Position numbers and translations under genes: made by a program. Positions 12,685-24,117 of a DNA stretch of 64,000 nucleotides are shown one piece after another. This DNA is from Kitagawia praeruptora (Eukaryota > Streptophyta > Magnoliopsida > Apiales > Apiaceae), in assembly GCA_037693485.1 (NCBI GenBank), contig CM075350.1:127532001-127596000 (forward strand), given 5' to 3'. Numbering within the stretch: position 1 is the stretch's first letter; each line of letters begins with the position of its first letter. Under the pieces are notes generated by a model. It was not told the DNA's origin, did not search any database, and saw nothing but the letters and a program-made list of their open reading frames with translations.

Positions 12685-13189
12685 TGTTAGAAAATGGAGT
12701 TTTTAGAGCATAAGTATTTTATGTTCTTGATGTTAATTCCGGATTTTAACGATTGGAAATTGTTCCTTGTTATGAGGACTTAAATTTTCATATATGGGTC
12801 TAAGTAATTTTCTTAGTGGAATCCATAGAGAAATAGAGTTGAAATTGGTAGCTTGAAAGAGCTTGAAAATGAGAATGTGTATTTGTCCCACATTGAAATG
12901 AATAAAGGGGGTTGTTGGCTTTATATAGAATCACACACATGGGTAGTATACAACTACTAAGGTGTATGATGGTGCATGGTGTTACTGTGTGCTCCACACG
13001 CGCGCACACACACACGCGCGTCGCCGCCGCCCGCCTCGCCACGTCTCGACCCGACCCGGGTCGGCTCGGTCGAAGGGCGAATGTCTCGGCATCTCGCGTA
13101 CGCGAGGCGACTTGGGCGAGGAATTTTATTGCATGGATTATTGATTTATTTTAATATTATAAACATGCTGTCAAGAGTTGGATTGAAAG

Positions 13190-13272
13190 TCCTGTAAACT
13201 CTCGAGAGCTATGACAATTCTCATCTCTTCTTGAGAATCCAAGAAGTTCTTCCTGTAAACTCTCGAGAGCTA
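13190..13272. repeat. Duplicated TCCTGTAAACTCTCGAGAGC motif in the solo LTR
   Basis: The 20-bp word occurs at 13190 and again at 13251 and contains the palindrome CTCTCGAGAG. Such duplicated palindromes upstream of an LTR TATA are often transcription-factor sites; that role is inference. Confidence 0.6.
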
Positions 13273-13542
13273 GATTGTGCTGTCATAACAAGGTCGCTGT
13301 CAGGAAGGTGAAAACTTGCTGACAGTTACTTTAAAGGTACTGTCGAGACTTGTTGACAGCAGAGTCTGAGCGTTTATTCTATTAATGAGAAATCATGAAT
13401 GGGTCAAATATAGTGTAACAGTTACGATTTATTTAATATAAATCAGCCGTTTTATATTATTAAATCAGCTGTTTTGCTATATTAATTGTAAATCAGCAGT
13501 TACAATATTAATTGGGTGGCATCAGTTACGTTTGGCCTCTCC

Positions 13543-13550
13543 TATAAATA
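13543..13550 (+). promoter_or_regulatory. TATA box of solo LTR
   Basis: TATAAATA followed by GAGAGC and then a pyrimidine-rich leader. It could start transcription toward the gene fragment at 14308. Confidence 0.6.
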
Positions 13551-14307
13551 GAGAGCTAAGCTACTGATTGTGAATACACTGAATATACAGACCACATCCT
13601 ACATTCTCTTGTTTTCTCTATACTCTCTGTTATCCTCCTGCTATAGTTCTTTTACTTAAGGTTTTTTCGGCGAACTGAGGTGCTAGTCGAAGTTGAGTTA
13701 TCTGGTTGCTGTGATCATATAACTCGGAGCTGTTTTATCCTGGAAGAATATTGCCAGCATCCTGACACAGTGTAAGTGGGGGCAATTATCTCTTCAAGAA
13801 CAGTCAGGACTTCTTGCAAATCCTGACGACTCAGCTATTTTCATTCTTGTTTGATATACTGTTATAGCTATGGCTACTGGTATGTCTTCTGTCTTTCCTT
13901 TGTTCTTTCAGTTACTGATATGTGTTATACCTTCGTGTTTTGTTTCGTTAATTGTTTGCTTGGCCTTGGCTTGTTAAATACGATATATAACTGCCTCTAT
14001 GTTGCTGTTTTAGTCAATATTTCCAACAGCTGATAGGGGAATTCAGGGGATAATTTGACTACAAACTGGGCTAATTAAGAAAGAGACATTCATTGCTGCA
14101 TACACGCCCAAGATGAGAGATTTAGAGAAAGTGTTAAGAAAGCATTAAACATTACAAGATCGACTGATTATCGAAACTCTGGAGATCAGTGGAGTGACTT
14201 ATTAGAATCATCAATCTATGTCCAAACATTCAAAAGAACTTGATAGTTAGCTATTTATTGTAAGTTCTTCGATCAATCTTGAATTTAGCTGTCTTTCTTA
14301 TGCTTAG

Positions 14308-14952
14308 GCGGCTGGCAGCTTAGACGAGGCCATCAGTATTGTTAACAAAAACAAGTACGTTCTTAAGTTAGAATTTAATGTTAAAATCAAGGTTTTAGTA
14401 GTATTTCATTGAACTTACAGATTGCTGCTCTTGGCACAGGAGCTCCCATTTTTACATTATCTAGCGTAGCTGCAAGGAAATTTCAGACTGAAGTAGAAGT
14501 TGGGCAGGTACAATCGAATTTTAATTTTTTTTCAACTTAATTTGAAACAGGGGAAGAAAAAGATCTTGATGTTTCTTTAGACTAGAGCAAAGTAGTAAAT
14601 TTCTTTACAAAGTTGCAATATGCAAATTACAGATACTTTATAAATACGTCAGTTGTAATATTATTATTTACAATGTTTCATAGGAATAAAATTTACGGTA
14701 AGTTTCACTTGATTTAGGTTGGCATAAATGTTCCTCATCCAGCTCCATGTGCCATTTTTCTCATTTGCTGGCTCCAAGCATCTATCTCTGCAAATCTTAA
14801 TTTCAATGATAGGATCTTTTTATAGTAACTAAAGATTTAAGACTTGATTTGATGTCGGCAAGTAAGAATTTTCTTTTTCATTCCAGATCAAAACAGTTAC
14901 TCAGCAATGGAAATATGACTGTAGTGATACAACAATTCTGCATCGCCACTGA
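14308..14952 (+). pseudogene. Methylmalonate-semialdehyde dehydrogenase (ALDH6) 3' fragment, broken
   Basis: Four degenerate exons match the C-terminal part of plant methylmalonate-semialdehyde dehydrogenase, a mitochondrial ALDH6 enzyme of valine and pyrimidine breakdown. Exon pieces: 14308 onward (SLDEAISIVNKNK, donor GTACGT), 14421-14507 (GAPIFTLSSVAARKFQTEVE), 14718-14826 (VGINVP, then PFFSFAGSK in a shifted frame) and 14887-14952 (IKTVTQQWK, near the family C-terminus, then TGA). Acceptors TTAG, ACAG, TTAG and CCAG are retained in order. Frameshifts inside the second and third exons and loss of all upstream exons (including the catalytic Cys region) make it non-functional. The fragment ends about 265 bp from the convergent reductase pseudogene. 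Confidence 0.8.
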
Positions 14953-15217
14953 GCAGCAATTCTGATAGTTGCTGACATCTTTTCACGTGCACTACAATCA
15001 AATGATTATCAAGGAAAAGATGAAATGCAATCAAATGAATATCAAGGAATAGACTAAATGCAATCAAATGATTATTAGATCAGAGATGGAATGCAATTAA
15101 ATTATTTTGGCAGTATAGATAAAGTTTCCCTCAAATAGCAATCAAGAGTCGCTCATGGTAATGATGCAGAAATATCCATAGATGCACTTGTAAATTGAGA
15201 GAAGTACCGAGGAAAAT
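14953..15217. other. Spacer between two convergent gene relics
   Basis: A-rich sequence with repeats of AATGCAATCAAATGA (about 15027-15075). The missing last exon of the minus-strand reductase would be expected here or beyond; I do not see it. Confidence 0.4.
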
Positions 15218-16686
15218 TTACTTCTTTGGAAAACAAAAGATAAAGAAGGCCTTGTTATACCTTGTAGGGTAGTGGTAGCCGGGATACATGCTCTTGAGCT
15301 TTTCCACCAATTCTTCAGCGGATAAAGTAAATGCAGAACATATAAATCTTCCCTCTGATTCAGGCTTTTCGTAAGCCAGAATTATTGCATCCACTGTGTC
15401 TTGCACATAAACATAAGGAAGATTCCTATTCTCCACAGTTGCCTTTGTGTCTGGTTTCCGTCAATACACAGAAGTAACCAAATTTAACGATGCATCGAGG
15501 AAAAGTGGGAAGCTAAAGAAACATTATCACACACACTCAAATGGAGATACCTTTCATGAATTCTAGGAGAAATGAACTACTAGCATTGAGTGTTGATTGT
15601 AGCATTGGTCCAATGATAATGGATGGACAAACAAATACCAAGTTAAGTCCAATATTCTTGGCATAATCCCAAGCTTTATTTTCTGCAATGGTCTTCCCCA
15701 CACCATACCAGATCTGATTTGCATATTTAATTATAATATAGGTCTAGTTATAAGGCTTGAGTTCAATATGTAATATTATGTACAGTATATAATCTATGTA
15801 CCTCAAACATCCAGCAAAATTCAACATCAGACCAACAACTTTCATCCATTGGCTGATCCTTAGGCCATTTAGGGTTATACATGATAGCGGCAACAGATGA
15901 AACAAGTACAACTCTTTTTACTTTAGCATTTGTGCATGCCCTCAATATGTTTACAGTACCTTGTATGGCCGGCTCAAGCATCTCTACCTATATATATAAT
16001 TCAATTGCGAAAGAAGCTGTTATGAATAAAATACTTCAAACTCGGAAAAATGAGACGTAAAAATTTACGTAGCCAAAGTAGGCGTCTAATCCCTAATTCA
16101 ATAAATTAATTTGGTTCATGATTATAAGATTCAGTTGAGTTGTCTAGCTAAACTAAACCACAAATTAGAGTCTAGCTCGGGATGGAAATTAGGAGTAAAC
16201 ACTTGCCTCAGGGTCAAGCACTTTTCGAGTACCAGGAACAGGGCAGGCCAAATGGAAAACCCCGGTGCATCCCTAGATTGCATTGTAAAGACCTTCATAG
16301 TGTAGCAAATCAGCCGCAAAAATGTGCAAATTCTGTGATGCATTTTCCAGTTTCTTCAAATGTCCATTCTTTTTCTCATCACCTGAGTTGTAATTAGCAA
16401 ACTGCTATGAACCCTTTTGGCTATAAATAACTTAAAGGAACACTAAACTAAAACAAAACCAGAGTGTTCTGATTTCAAGGACTAAAGGGGGTAATAAAAA
16501 ATTCAAGGAAATAAAAGAAAAAAAGGAACAAGTAAAAAAATAAGAAAAGCAAGAAGACATACAAGGATCTCTAACAGCTCCATGAACAATGTAACCTTTG
16601 TGGAGCAAATCTTTGACTACCCAAGATCCCAAATACCCACCTGCACCTGTTACACACACTCTTCCTTTCCCTTCCATTTTCTCCAT
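15218..16686 (-). pseudogene. Cinnamoyl-CoA reductase-like (SDR) gene with nonsense codon and lost last exon
   Basis: Five exons on the minus strand: 16563-16686, 16207-16382, 15802-15987, 15551-15713 and about 15261-15450 (frame runs on to a stop at 15218). The product belongs to the NADPH-dependent extended SDR family of cinnamoyl-CoA reductase and dihydroflavonol reductase. It has the Rossmann motif VTGAGGYLGSWV (residues 11-22), HLACPVPG, the ESCWSD segment and the catalytic Y-x3-K in WYGVGKT. Codon 78 is TAG (16273-16275), where the family has a residue before GCTGVF. After the Tyr-Pro-Thr stretch the sequence has a good donor (GTATAAC at 15260), but no following exon is visible, so about 40 C-terminal residues are missing. 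The second intron starts with GC (GAG|GCAAGT). Confidence 0.82.
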
Positions 16687-16790
16687 CTTCTTTTTCTACT
16701 TCACCAACTTTATTCTCAATTTCTGCTCCTATTATATTCCCCCCCCCCTTTTTTTGGTGCATATATATTTTCTTTAGTAAAGAAAAGGAA

Positions 16791-16801
16791 ATATTTATAT
16801 A
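16791..16801 (-). promoter_or_regulatory. TATA box of the reductase pseudogene
   Basis: On the minus strand TATATAAATAT lies about 105 bp upstream of the ATG at 16686, a normal distance for a plant promoter with a short leader. Confidence 0.5.
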
Positions 16802-16803
16802 CT

Positions 16804-17639
16804 CCTATATATACGGATTACATTTAATAGATATTTCTAACATGGCGGCTTGCAAGAATGTTCATTTGATGATATCTTCGTGGTTAGTTGAGAACAGCCA
16901 TCGCCCATTGGACTATCATCTATACCAGCTAAGGACCCTAAATGTAAATATTACTAAGACTGCACAACCATTGTTGAATTTAGATTTGATTCTCTGATTT
17001 TCAGCAACGGCTTCTCTGACCACTTGAACTTTCTCGAGAAGAACTATTATTAACGATGTTGACACCCGGTGCACTGGTATGGTTCACGGATGACTAACTA
17101 CAATGATCATTCTCATTTCTTCTGAAGTGGTTCTTTAATCTTCTATCTTCAGGTTTTGTCTTATCCCAATCTTCAACAGCTGACATCACGTTGTCGGAAT
17201 CTTGTGACACTGGATGGATTCTACATACTTGAATAGTCCGCTGAGGCTTGATCAATTTAATGAGCTTCTCTCAATGTAGGTTCTTCAAGTCTGCAGGTTA
17301 ACTTTAATATCCTTTTTCTTTGTCAAATGATACACTGTTGATTCTTGTGACATTACTATACTATTTACTATTACATCTTTGAATCTTTGATTGAGTTGAG
17401 TTAAATCCTCGATCTAACAAATAGGACTTAACATATGACTAACAAAGAAACATCAGGTTGTGATCGAACAAGTATCATAGAGCCATTCACATTTCTATGA
17501 AATAAAGTCTTATCTATAGTACCTCTTGTGAAGTGATTTTCAATTAAGAACTGAGATAAGGTTTCATATTAGAAAAAAAAACCCTTAAAACAAAGTAACT
17601 ATGTCGGATTCCGAGTAATAATTTAGAGTTTTGGAATCA
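16804..17639. other. Intergenic; possible LRR-like exon relic near 17150-17230
   Basis: No intact gene. After TCTTCAG at about 17153 the plus strand reads SYPNLQQLTSRCRNLVTLDG, which resembles an F-box/LRR repeat, followed shortly by a stop. It is too short to assign. Confidence 0.25.
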
Positions 17640-20093
17640 CTACAACAAATTCAATTGTGTAGGTTTATCATTCATTGTATAGATCCGGCCTTTATTCGGG
17701 TAGTAGTCCCAGTAGTTCCAACCAAAGTTGAGTTCATTTAAGTCAGACAAGGCCTCATCTTCTAAACTACCAGCATAGAAGGGAAAATCCATATCCTGAA
17801 CTGTAGGGAATATTGTTCTTCTCACTAGTCTTCCATCTCGACCAAAGGCAAAACTTGGACAACGCTCGTTAAACTCCATCTTCTGAACATCTAATAAATA
17901 GGAACCATAATCAGCAGCAGGTAACTCCCGTGATATCAACCAAGGCATATCCCCAACAAGTATGCTGGCGCCAGATTCCATTTTGCCCTCAAATATGTGG
18001 ATCACCTCAAACTCATCATCACTACCTCTCATATGGATATACCTTTCTTTTAACATCTCTAGAAACTTGACTACATGGGACATCAATGTAGTGCAACTTT
18101 GAAAAAAAACTATAACTCTCTTCCCAGTTAGTTGAGAGAAAGGAACCTACAAAGTAAGCAGAGAATAAGACAGGTTGGAAAACAAAGCTACATATATTGA
18201 GTACAAGTTAAGGAGTACAAGTTAAGGAATCTGTAATTGGCAACTAACGAGTTTCAAGCATGCATCATTTCCAACTAACCTCAGACCCATCAATCCTTCT
18301 AAACACAGTGTCCAGATCCCATAGCATCTCCATCCTCAGTTCCTGTACTTTTTCAGCCTCTAACTTCGCAACTTTCTTACGAGTGAATGGGTATGCTGGA
18401 GTATTATATTGATCCAAGATTTCATGCCCAAATGGTTCAATGAATTCTCCACGCGGCCCAAAAATTACAAGGCGAGGTTCTATATAACAATCATCATCAT
18501 CATCACCTTGAGAGTACTCGAAAATACGCTTCAACCTCTTATGATTCAGGTCTTTAAACGGGAGTGCCAACCAAGGCATAGTCTTAAACTCTTTCCAGAA
18601 TGATTCTTCTGTACAAGTATAAGTGTCTGGTGTGTCACTAAGGTAAATGAGCACAACCTCAAAGCTTTTTTCGGTTTTTGCCAACTCTTCATAAGCCGTT
18701 TTAAGTATTTCAGTATAGTAATCATCGGTGAGCTCATGTTCATAGAAATATAGGGCTACCACCTTATCTTCAAGAGTGTGAATAGGTACCTGTATGTCCG
18801 GAAAGGAAAAAAAAGAATTAAATTTTATTGTTGTGCATGATCTGGATGCCACCAGAAAAAGAAAAATTCAAGTAAGATATAGACTTCATATATAATACAG
18901 TAGGAATTAACTGAAGAAAAACAATTCTTTGGAAATATTATATTTGTGTAACCAAACTTTAAGAAGAAAAGCTAGAGAACTAGCATGCGACACATCCCAT
19001 AAAATAAATGAAATATAAAGTGAACTTCAATATTTTAACAAGGTAACCTATATATTTGATCAGATCATCAGTCACATATGTGCAAAATTGGAGTTATAAT
19101 AACTACAAATTTAAGGCCTAAACTAAATAAAATAAAATGTTTCTCACCAATATTCACAGAAAATATATTATATCTATATATATATATATGCAATCTGAAA
19201 TTTAAAATAATGTTCAATAATAGATAAGAAATTAAAACGATGTACTGGAACGTCATAATCACTACATTATGCAATCTACAATCATACCTCTTCTCCTTTG
19301 TTTGAGATGACATAATCACGACCAGGAGCGCCCAGTAAGGCTTTCAAGGAGGGTTTATTAGTGATTGCAACATCTTCTGCCTCGAGAAAATTTATCCTTT
19401 CATCACTAAAAGGATAACCCAATGCTCCATACTGTTTGATAATATCCAAAGCATGACATTGCAAAACCATGCCTGTCGAATCAATGACAAACAAGGTACA
19501 ATAACTCTGTCCTGGACAAAAGACATCAAAGCTTGTATGCAAACTTTTGCTGGATGTTATATCTGAAAATGGAATGGCAGTCCATGGCATGCACGAAAAT
19601 AGTTGTTCAAAACTCCTCCTATGAGACTCTCTTTGATGGAGTGATGTTTCTCCATCATTCTTCTCATGTACACGGACAAAAACAACCTCAAAATCATTGT
19701 TTGATCGTAAATCGTTGTATGCATCTATCAACAATGTTGTGTCAAACTCGCACCATATAGCATTATCAGCGAGCGACATAAAATATAGAGCAATAACCTT
19801 GCCTGTCAACTGCTCAGCCTTAACCTACAACAAAACATAGAGTATATATTATCAGCTAATTAAAGGTGGTATCAGATTATAATTTTAAACAAAAAGAGTG
19901 TCATTGTGATATGTTAAGAATCTATTAAAAACACACTAAAAAGTGGTATATAGTGAAATAAAATCGAACATACATGTTTGTTAGTATTTGTAATGAGGTA
20001 ATCCCTGTTTTTGGTAAATAAAAGGTCTGGCAAATGAATGACATCTCCTTTTCTTATGATACGCTGCTTCCTACTATGTTTCTCCGCCCCCAT
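17640..20093 (-). CDS. Nucleoredoxin-like protein without CxxC active sites
   Basis: Four exons, all in phase 0: 19974-20093, 19288-19824, 18280-18789 and 17640-18146, giving 557 residues, the normal length for plant nucleoredoxins. All introns are GT-AG. The start ATG (20093) gives MGAEKHSRKQ and no signal peptide is seen. Three thioredoxin-like domains follow: residues about 41-200, 205-370 and 385-535. Each has the family phrases after the active site (SCMPWTAIPFSD, MPWLALPFKD, DMPWL; YGALGYPF, YNTPAYPF). Nucleoredoxins normally reduce disulfides through WCxxC. Here the three active-site positions read IWCEFD, HELTDDYY and QSCTTLMS, so no CxxC exists in the protein. The C-terminal Cys/His-rich segment of the family is also absent. 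The frame is fully open, so this is a gene and not an obvious pseudogene. A non-catalytic scaffold or binding role is inference. Confidence 0.85.
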
Positions 20094-20485
20094 GGTTCAA
20101 TCACAAAGTCGGGTATCCTGTCAGCCAAAGTTTCGGATCAAAACGAAGCTATAAATATATACTACTATTCTAATTGCGATCGACACTTTTTCAACATTAA
20201 AATATAAAAACCCTTAAATCACAAAGTAAGCCAAAATAACAAGAATTGAGAATGTCAAAGTAATACCTATACCTCCAAAGTGAGAGAGCTGGAACGAATA
20301 GCAAACATAATACGAAATCAAAACTTTATTAATACTGAAAAATCGTCGTATACAATTAATCAATCACGTATATACATATTCATTATTTGCTAGAAATATA
20401 AGAGAAAAAATATACCTGACCTGCAGTAGTTCTTTCTCTTTTCCTTTATTCTTTGTAATGTAAGTTATAGGGATACTTATTCCTT

Positions 20486-20493
20486 CTTATATA
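20486..20493 (-). promoter_or_regulatory. TATA box of nucleoredoxin-like gene
   Basis: TATATAAG on the minus strand, about 390 bp upstream of the ATG. A leader intron is likely, since TGACAG lies just upstream of the coding start. The position is plausible but unproven. Confidence 0.45.
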
Positions 20494-20499
20494 CTACAA

Positions 20500-20833
20500 A
20501 AAACTACTCCTAGCCCTAGGTAATACCCGTGAGTAGGGGTGAACATGTTTTGTTCAAACCGACCTAACACAACCCGACTCATCTAACCCATTACAAACCC
20601 AAATATAAATGGGTATTTTTTTTGTTAATTGAACTAAATTTATAATTTAATTTTTAAAATATTTCATCAAAACATATTAATAAAAAAAATTAAATATCAT
20701 TTTATGAATTTGTTTCCCTACTATTCTTCCCACCAATTATAATGCTAATTTTTTAAGATTTTTAACTAATTAAAAAAATACACTATAATTAGTAATTGTA
20801 ACGATTAAAATTCTAAATATACTGTAATAATAA
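20500..20833. other. AT-rich intergenic, no gene seen
   Basis: Upstream region of the nucleoredoxin-like gene; AT-rich, nothing recognised. Confidence 0.4.
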
Positions 20834-21546
20834 TAGGGCTACTCCAATACAAACCACTCTTAAAATATAAACTACAAACTAAATAAAATAAATAAATAAA
20901 TAACGTCGGAATATAGCACATATGGCATGCAAACTGATCGTTGGGAGATGGAGAAAAATACAGTAAAGTCGGATTTCAAAAAAAAAACTCACCGATTGAT
21001 GGGAAAATCAAATTAAAAATGGAGAGGATTAGGTGGAATTGTGTGTGAGGGTGTATTGGATTTGTGTGTGATGCCCCTAGCGGGGCCAATAGATTAGATT
21101 GATCTAAGGGCTAAGAGCAACTCCAATGCTCGTCCCTTTCCTTAACCCCTAAAATATGGATTATTAAAAATATAGGTAATGAAAATTATGTTTCACTCCA
21201 ATCATATACCCTATATTCATACCCTATATTTTAAAAGTAATTTTTAGTGTAGTTTTTGAAATTTAAATTTTGAATATTCTTATAAATTAACCAATGGGAT
21301 GGACGGTAAATGAGGTGGAGGATATAGGGGATCTAATTTTGATCCCTCAAATAAGGGGTTATATTTTCTCTCCCCTAAAAAATAAAGGGGATGAGGGGTA
21401 GGGTTGGAGCTTTATTTTTAAACTAAAATCCCTATATTTGTCCACCTAGACACATTATAGGTAAGGAACATGTATGGTTGGAGTTGCTCTAATATTTAGT
21501 TTGTAGTTTGTATTTTAAGAATGGTTTGTATTTGATCATTTGCCTA
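20834..21546. mobile_element. Inverted-repeat element (hAT-like?) with a nested Tourist MITE
   Basis: Left arm (20845-20886: AATACAAACCACTCTTAAAA) and right arm (21494-21535) are inverted copies over about 40 bp. The tips read TAGGGC at 20834 and GCCTA at 21542-21546, which fits a hAT-like terminus; the flanking 8 bp match only weakly. The interior is interrupted by the Tourist element at 21115. No transposase is encoded. Confidence 0.6.
21115..21489. mobile_element. Tourist-like (PIF/Harbinger) MITE, 375 bp
   Basis: Terminal inverted repeats GAGCAACTCCAA and TTGGAGTTGCTC are flanked by a 3-bp duplication TAA (21112-21114 and 21490-21492), the signature of PIF/Harbinger MITEs. It is non-coding. 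Confidence 0.88.
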
Positions 21547-21568
21547 TATAAAGATATATGAGTCCCCT

Positions 21569-21945
21569 TCTAGAGAGAACTTGTTACATAGAGAATTGGA
21601 GAGAACCATATAATTTTTTCTGATTCTACAGTAGAACCAATTTGTTTTTCAAAAATATTTTTTCTAAAAAAAAAAAATCTGACCTTGCCACGTCATTACT
21701 GATGCCACGTCAGCAGACAGATTTTTTTAATTTTTTTTTAAAAATTAATTTTTTTTTAAAAAAAATAAAAAAAATAAATGTCTGGTTCTATCACAAAATC
21801 AGCAAATTAGTCTTTTTTTTATTATAGAACCAAAAAAAATTGGTATTTTTTTTATAGAACCAAAAATTTTGAACTTTGATTCTACTATAGAATCATAAAA
21901 TTGGTAGTTCTCTCATATTCTCCATATAAGGAGGTCCTCTCTAGA
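21569..21945. mobile_element. Inverted-repeat (foldback-type) MITE
   Basis: The left arm begins TCTAGAGAGAAC at 21569. The right arm ends GTCCTCTCTAGA at 21945, and the two arms match over about 70 bp with mismatches. The interior is A/T homopolymer-rich. Target duplication is unclear and the inverted similarity may extend further out. Confidence 0.6.
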
Positions 21946-22415
21946 ATAATGACCTATATGTATATAGAGTAGAGATCTATGAAAAACTTTTTAGATAGAA
22001 AACTTAAGATACTTCATCTATACCGTTAATTAATTCATTTTAGGATTCATCTGACGTAGCAGTGGGGCCTACAAATTCTATTTTTATTTTTTAAACAAAA
22101 AATATATTTTGTATATATTTTTTTGTATATACCAATTTTGTTGTATATATATAGTATTATATAAATGTATATAATAACAACAATATTTTAATATCTTAAT
22201 ATTAATAATTTTATAGATCAAAACATACATATATATTTAAGATACATATCAAGCAAATAAACAAAATGATTACCCACATATATATTTGAGATATCTTAAA
22301 TAATGTGATATATTTTTGTTCGATATTTCGGTATGTAAGTCTTTTGTATATGTTATTACAATGCTAGCTTATAACCCGTGATTTTTTTTTTAAATATTTT
22401 CATGTCATTAAAATC

Positions 22416-22483
<68 letters not shown>

Positions 22484-24020
22484 AATTTTACACATTCAAT
22501 TCAATATTTATGCTTTATCTTGATTTTTTAAAATTTGATTTGGACGATTTTACAGTCCACGCAAAATTGACAAAATAATCTTTAATTTAGTGATGGTTAA
22601 ACAATTATTTTCTAATTAAAACTATGTTGAACCAAAAGAGATAAGAAATTGACGATTTTTTACGTTGAAAATTCTATTCGATTTATGAAATCTATTTATA
22701 TTTCGTTTTGATTATCAAAATACCCTTTTTATTATTTGAAGATAGCTCTACTAATAATCAAATACGGTTTTAATAATAAGTGTAATAGTGATTTTGTCCA
22801 AAACTTTGGTAGTCAGTTCAGTACAACAAAATAAATAAGAACCGTTAGATCATAAAATAAGTAGATGAAAAATGTTGGATCAAGCATAAAAATATTTAAT
22901 TTTTTAACATGCAAACTAAAAAGTGTATTTATATTGAAATACAAAAAAGTATATGTCAATGATTTAAATCATATATAATTTGGTTTTCTATATTGAATAG
23001 GATTATCAATGTAGATCTTCTACACTGAATATGATCAATGTAAACATTCGTAATTATATTTTCTCTTGAGATTCTGAGTGTTTCCATTTCGATAATAATT
23101 ATTAAATCATCACTAAATTAAAGATAATTTTATAAGCTTCGCGTGGCTCTAAGAACATCCAAATTTGATTTATAGATCTCAAGATAGAGCCCAAATAGTA
23201 AATATGATTTTTTTTTTAATATTAGTAAAAAAATTAATAAAATTCAATTGTATCATTTTTTAATTATATCCTTTTCATATTATAATTTTCTTTTTAAAAT
23301 TAAATTCCAATACAACCCTTTTTAACTATATCCTTTTTAGATTATAATTTTCTTTTTAATATGATATAATCTTGATCGTCTCTTTTTAAAAATAAAAGAT
23401 TCGACAGTTGAGATTATTTTGGTAGTACAATGACCAAAATCATGGATAAGATTTCTTTTACGCTTATTATATATAAGGATATAATATAATATGCATAAAT
23501 GCTACAATTTTGATTTAATTATTTGAATCACAATCTTATTTTTTATTAAAATTCTAATATATTTATATAAATATATATCCTTTTATTTTTCTTATATTTT
23601 TTAAATTTTATTTATAATATTATACATTTTTATTCAACTTAAATATTTTTATATTTTAAATTTGAAATATATTTTTAATTTTATGTTTTTCTTAATGTGA
23701 TTATTTTAATTTTTGAATTTTGAATTAAAAACTTGATTTAAACTCGAATCCGAACCGAAATCCGATAAAATCTGATGGTTTGGATTTGGATTTTGATTTT
23801 GAAACCCGAACCGAACGGAAAATTTTGAATTTAAATTTGAATTTGGCCAAATCCGATCCAAACTGTTGCCATCCCCAGACTTCATGGTTGAGGAACATGC
23901 ATGTTGTTATGTAAGAACGAAACATATGATGAATGGCTTTTACTGGTATATTACCTTTAAGTCTGAAGCATCTTCTTCTATAAGGGGATATTTTAGGGGC
24001 ATTTTGAGCCAATAAACCTA
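21946..24020. other. AT-rich intergenic, no gene
   Basis: No coding region is supported. It includes a (TA)n tract at 22420-22481. Near 23725-23880 CGAATCCGAACC-type words end in GTTGCCATCCCC, resembling a hAT element end. A CACGGGTT...CTAG sequence on the minus strand near 22364-22380 resembles a Helitron 3' end but lacks the expected following T. Confidence 0.4.
22420..22481. repeat. (TA)n microsatellite
   Basis: About 31 perfect TA units. The open frame through it is an artefact of the repeat. Confidence 0.95.
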
Positions 24021-24117
24021 CTGTGAAATTACGAGTTTGCCCTTATATTTTACAAAATTACATTGATTTTCCACTCCCCTATTTGAAGAGAAAAAATAAG
24101 TTATTTTGTGTTTGTGG

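Larger units (their letters stand above)
12685..14028 (+). mobile_element. Solo LTR, 1344 bp, probably Copia
   Basis: The segment starts TGTTAGAAA and ends TTTCCAACA, near-complementary LTR tips with TG...CA. It is flanked by a perfect 5-bp direct repeat GCTGA (12680-12684 and 14029-14033). A TATA box (TATAAATA, 13543-13550) with a pyrimidine-rich leader lies two-thirds along. No primer site, coding sequence or second LTR is attached. Solo LTRs arise by recombination between the two LTRs of one element. Copia affiliation and plus orientation are inferred from the TATA position and leader. Small ORFs inside are not credible genes. Confidence 0.88.

Noticed and set aside
12912..13197. Three overlapping plus-strand ORFs and one minus-strand ORF in GC-rich DNA
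   Set aside because: They come from CACACA/CGCGCG repeats inside the solo LTR and have no domain.
22360..22385. Helitron 3' end on the minus strand (CACGGGTT...CTAG)
   Set aside because: Base after CTAG is C, not T, and no complete hairpin is present.
22378..22578. ORF with Tyr-Ile repeats
   Set aside because: Translation of the (TA)n microsatellite.
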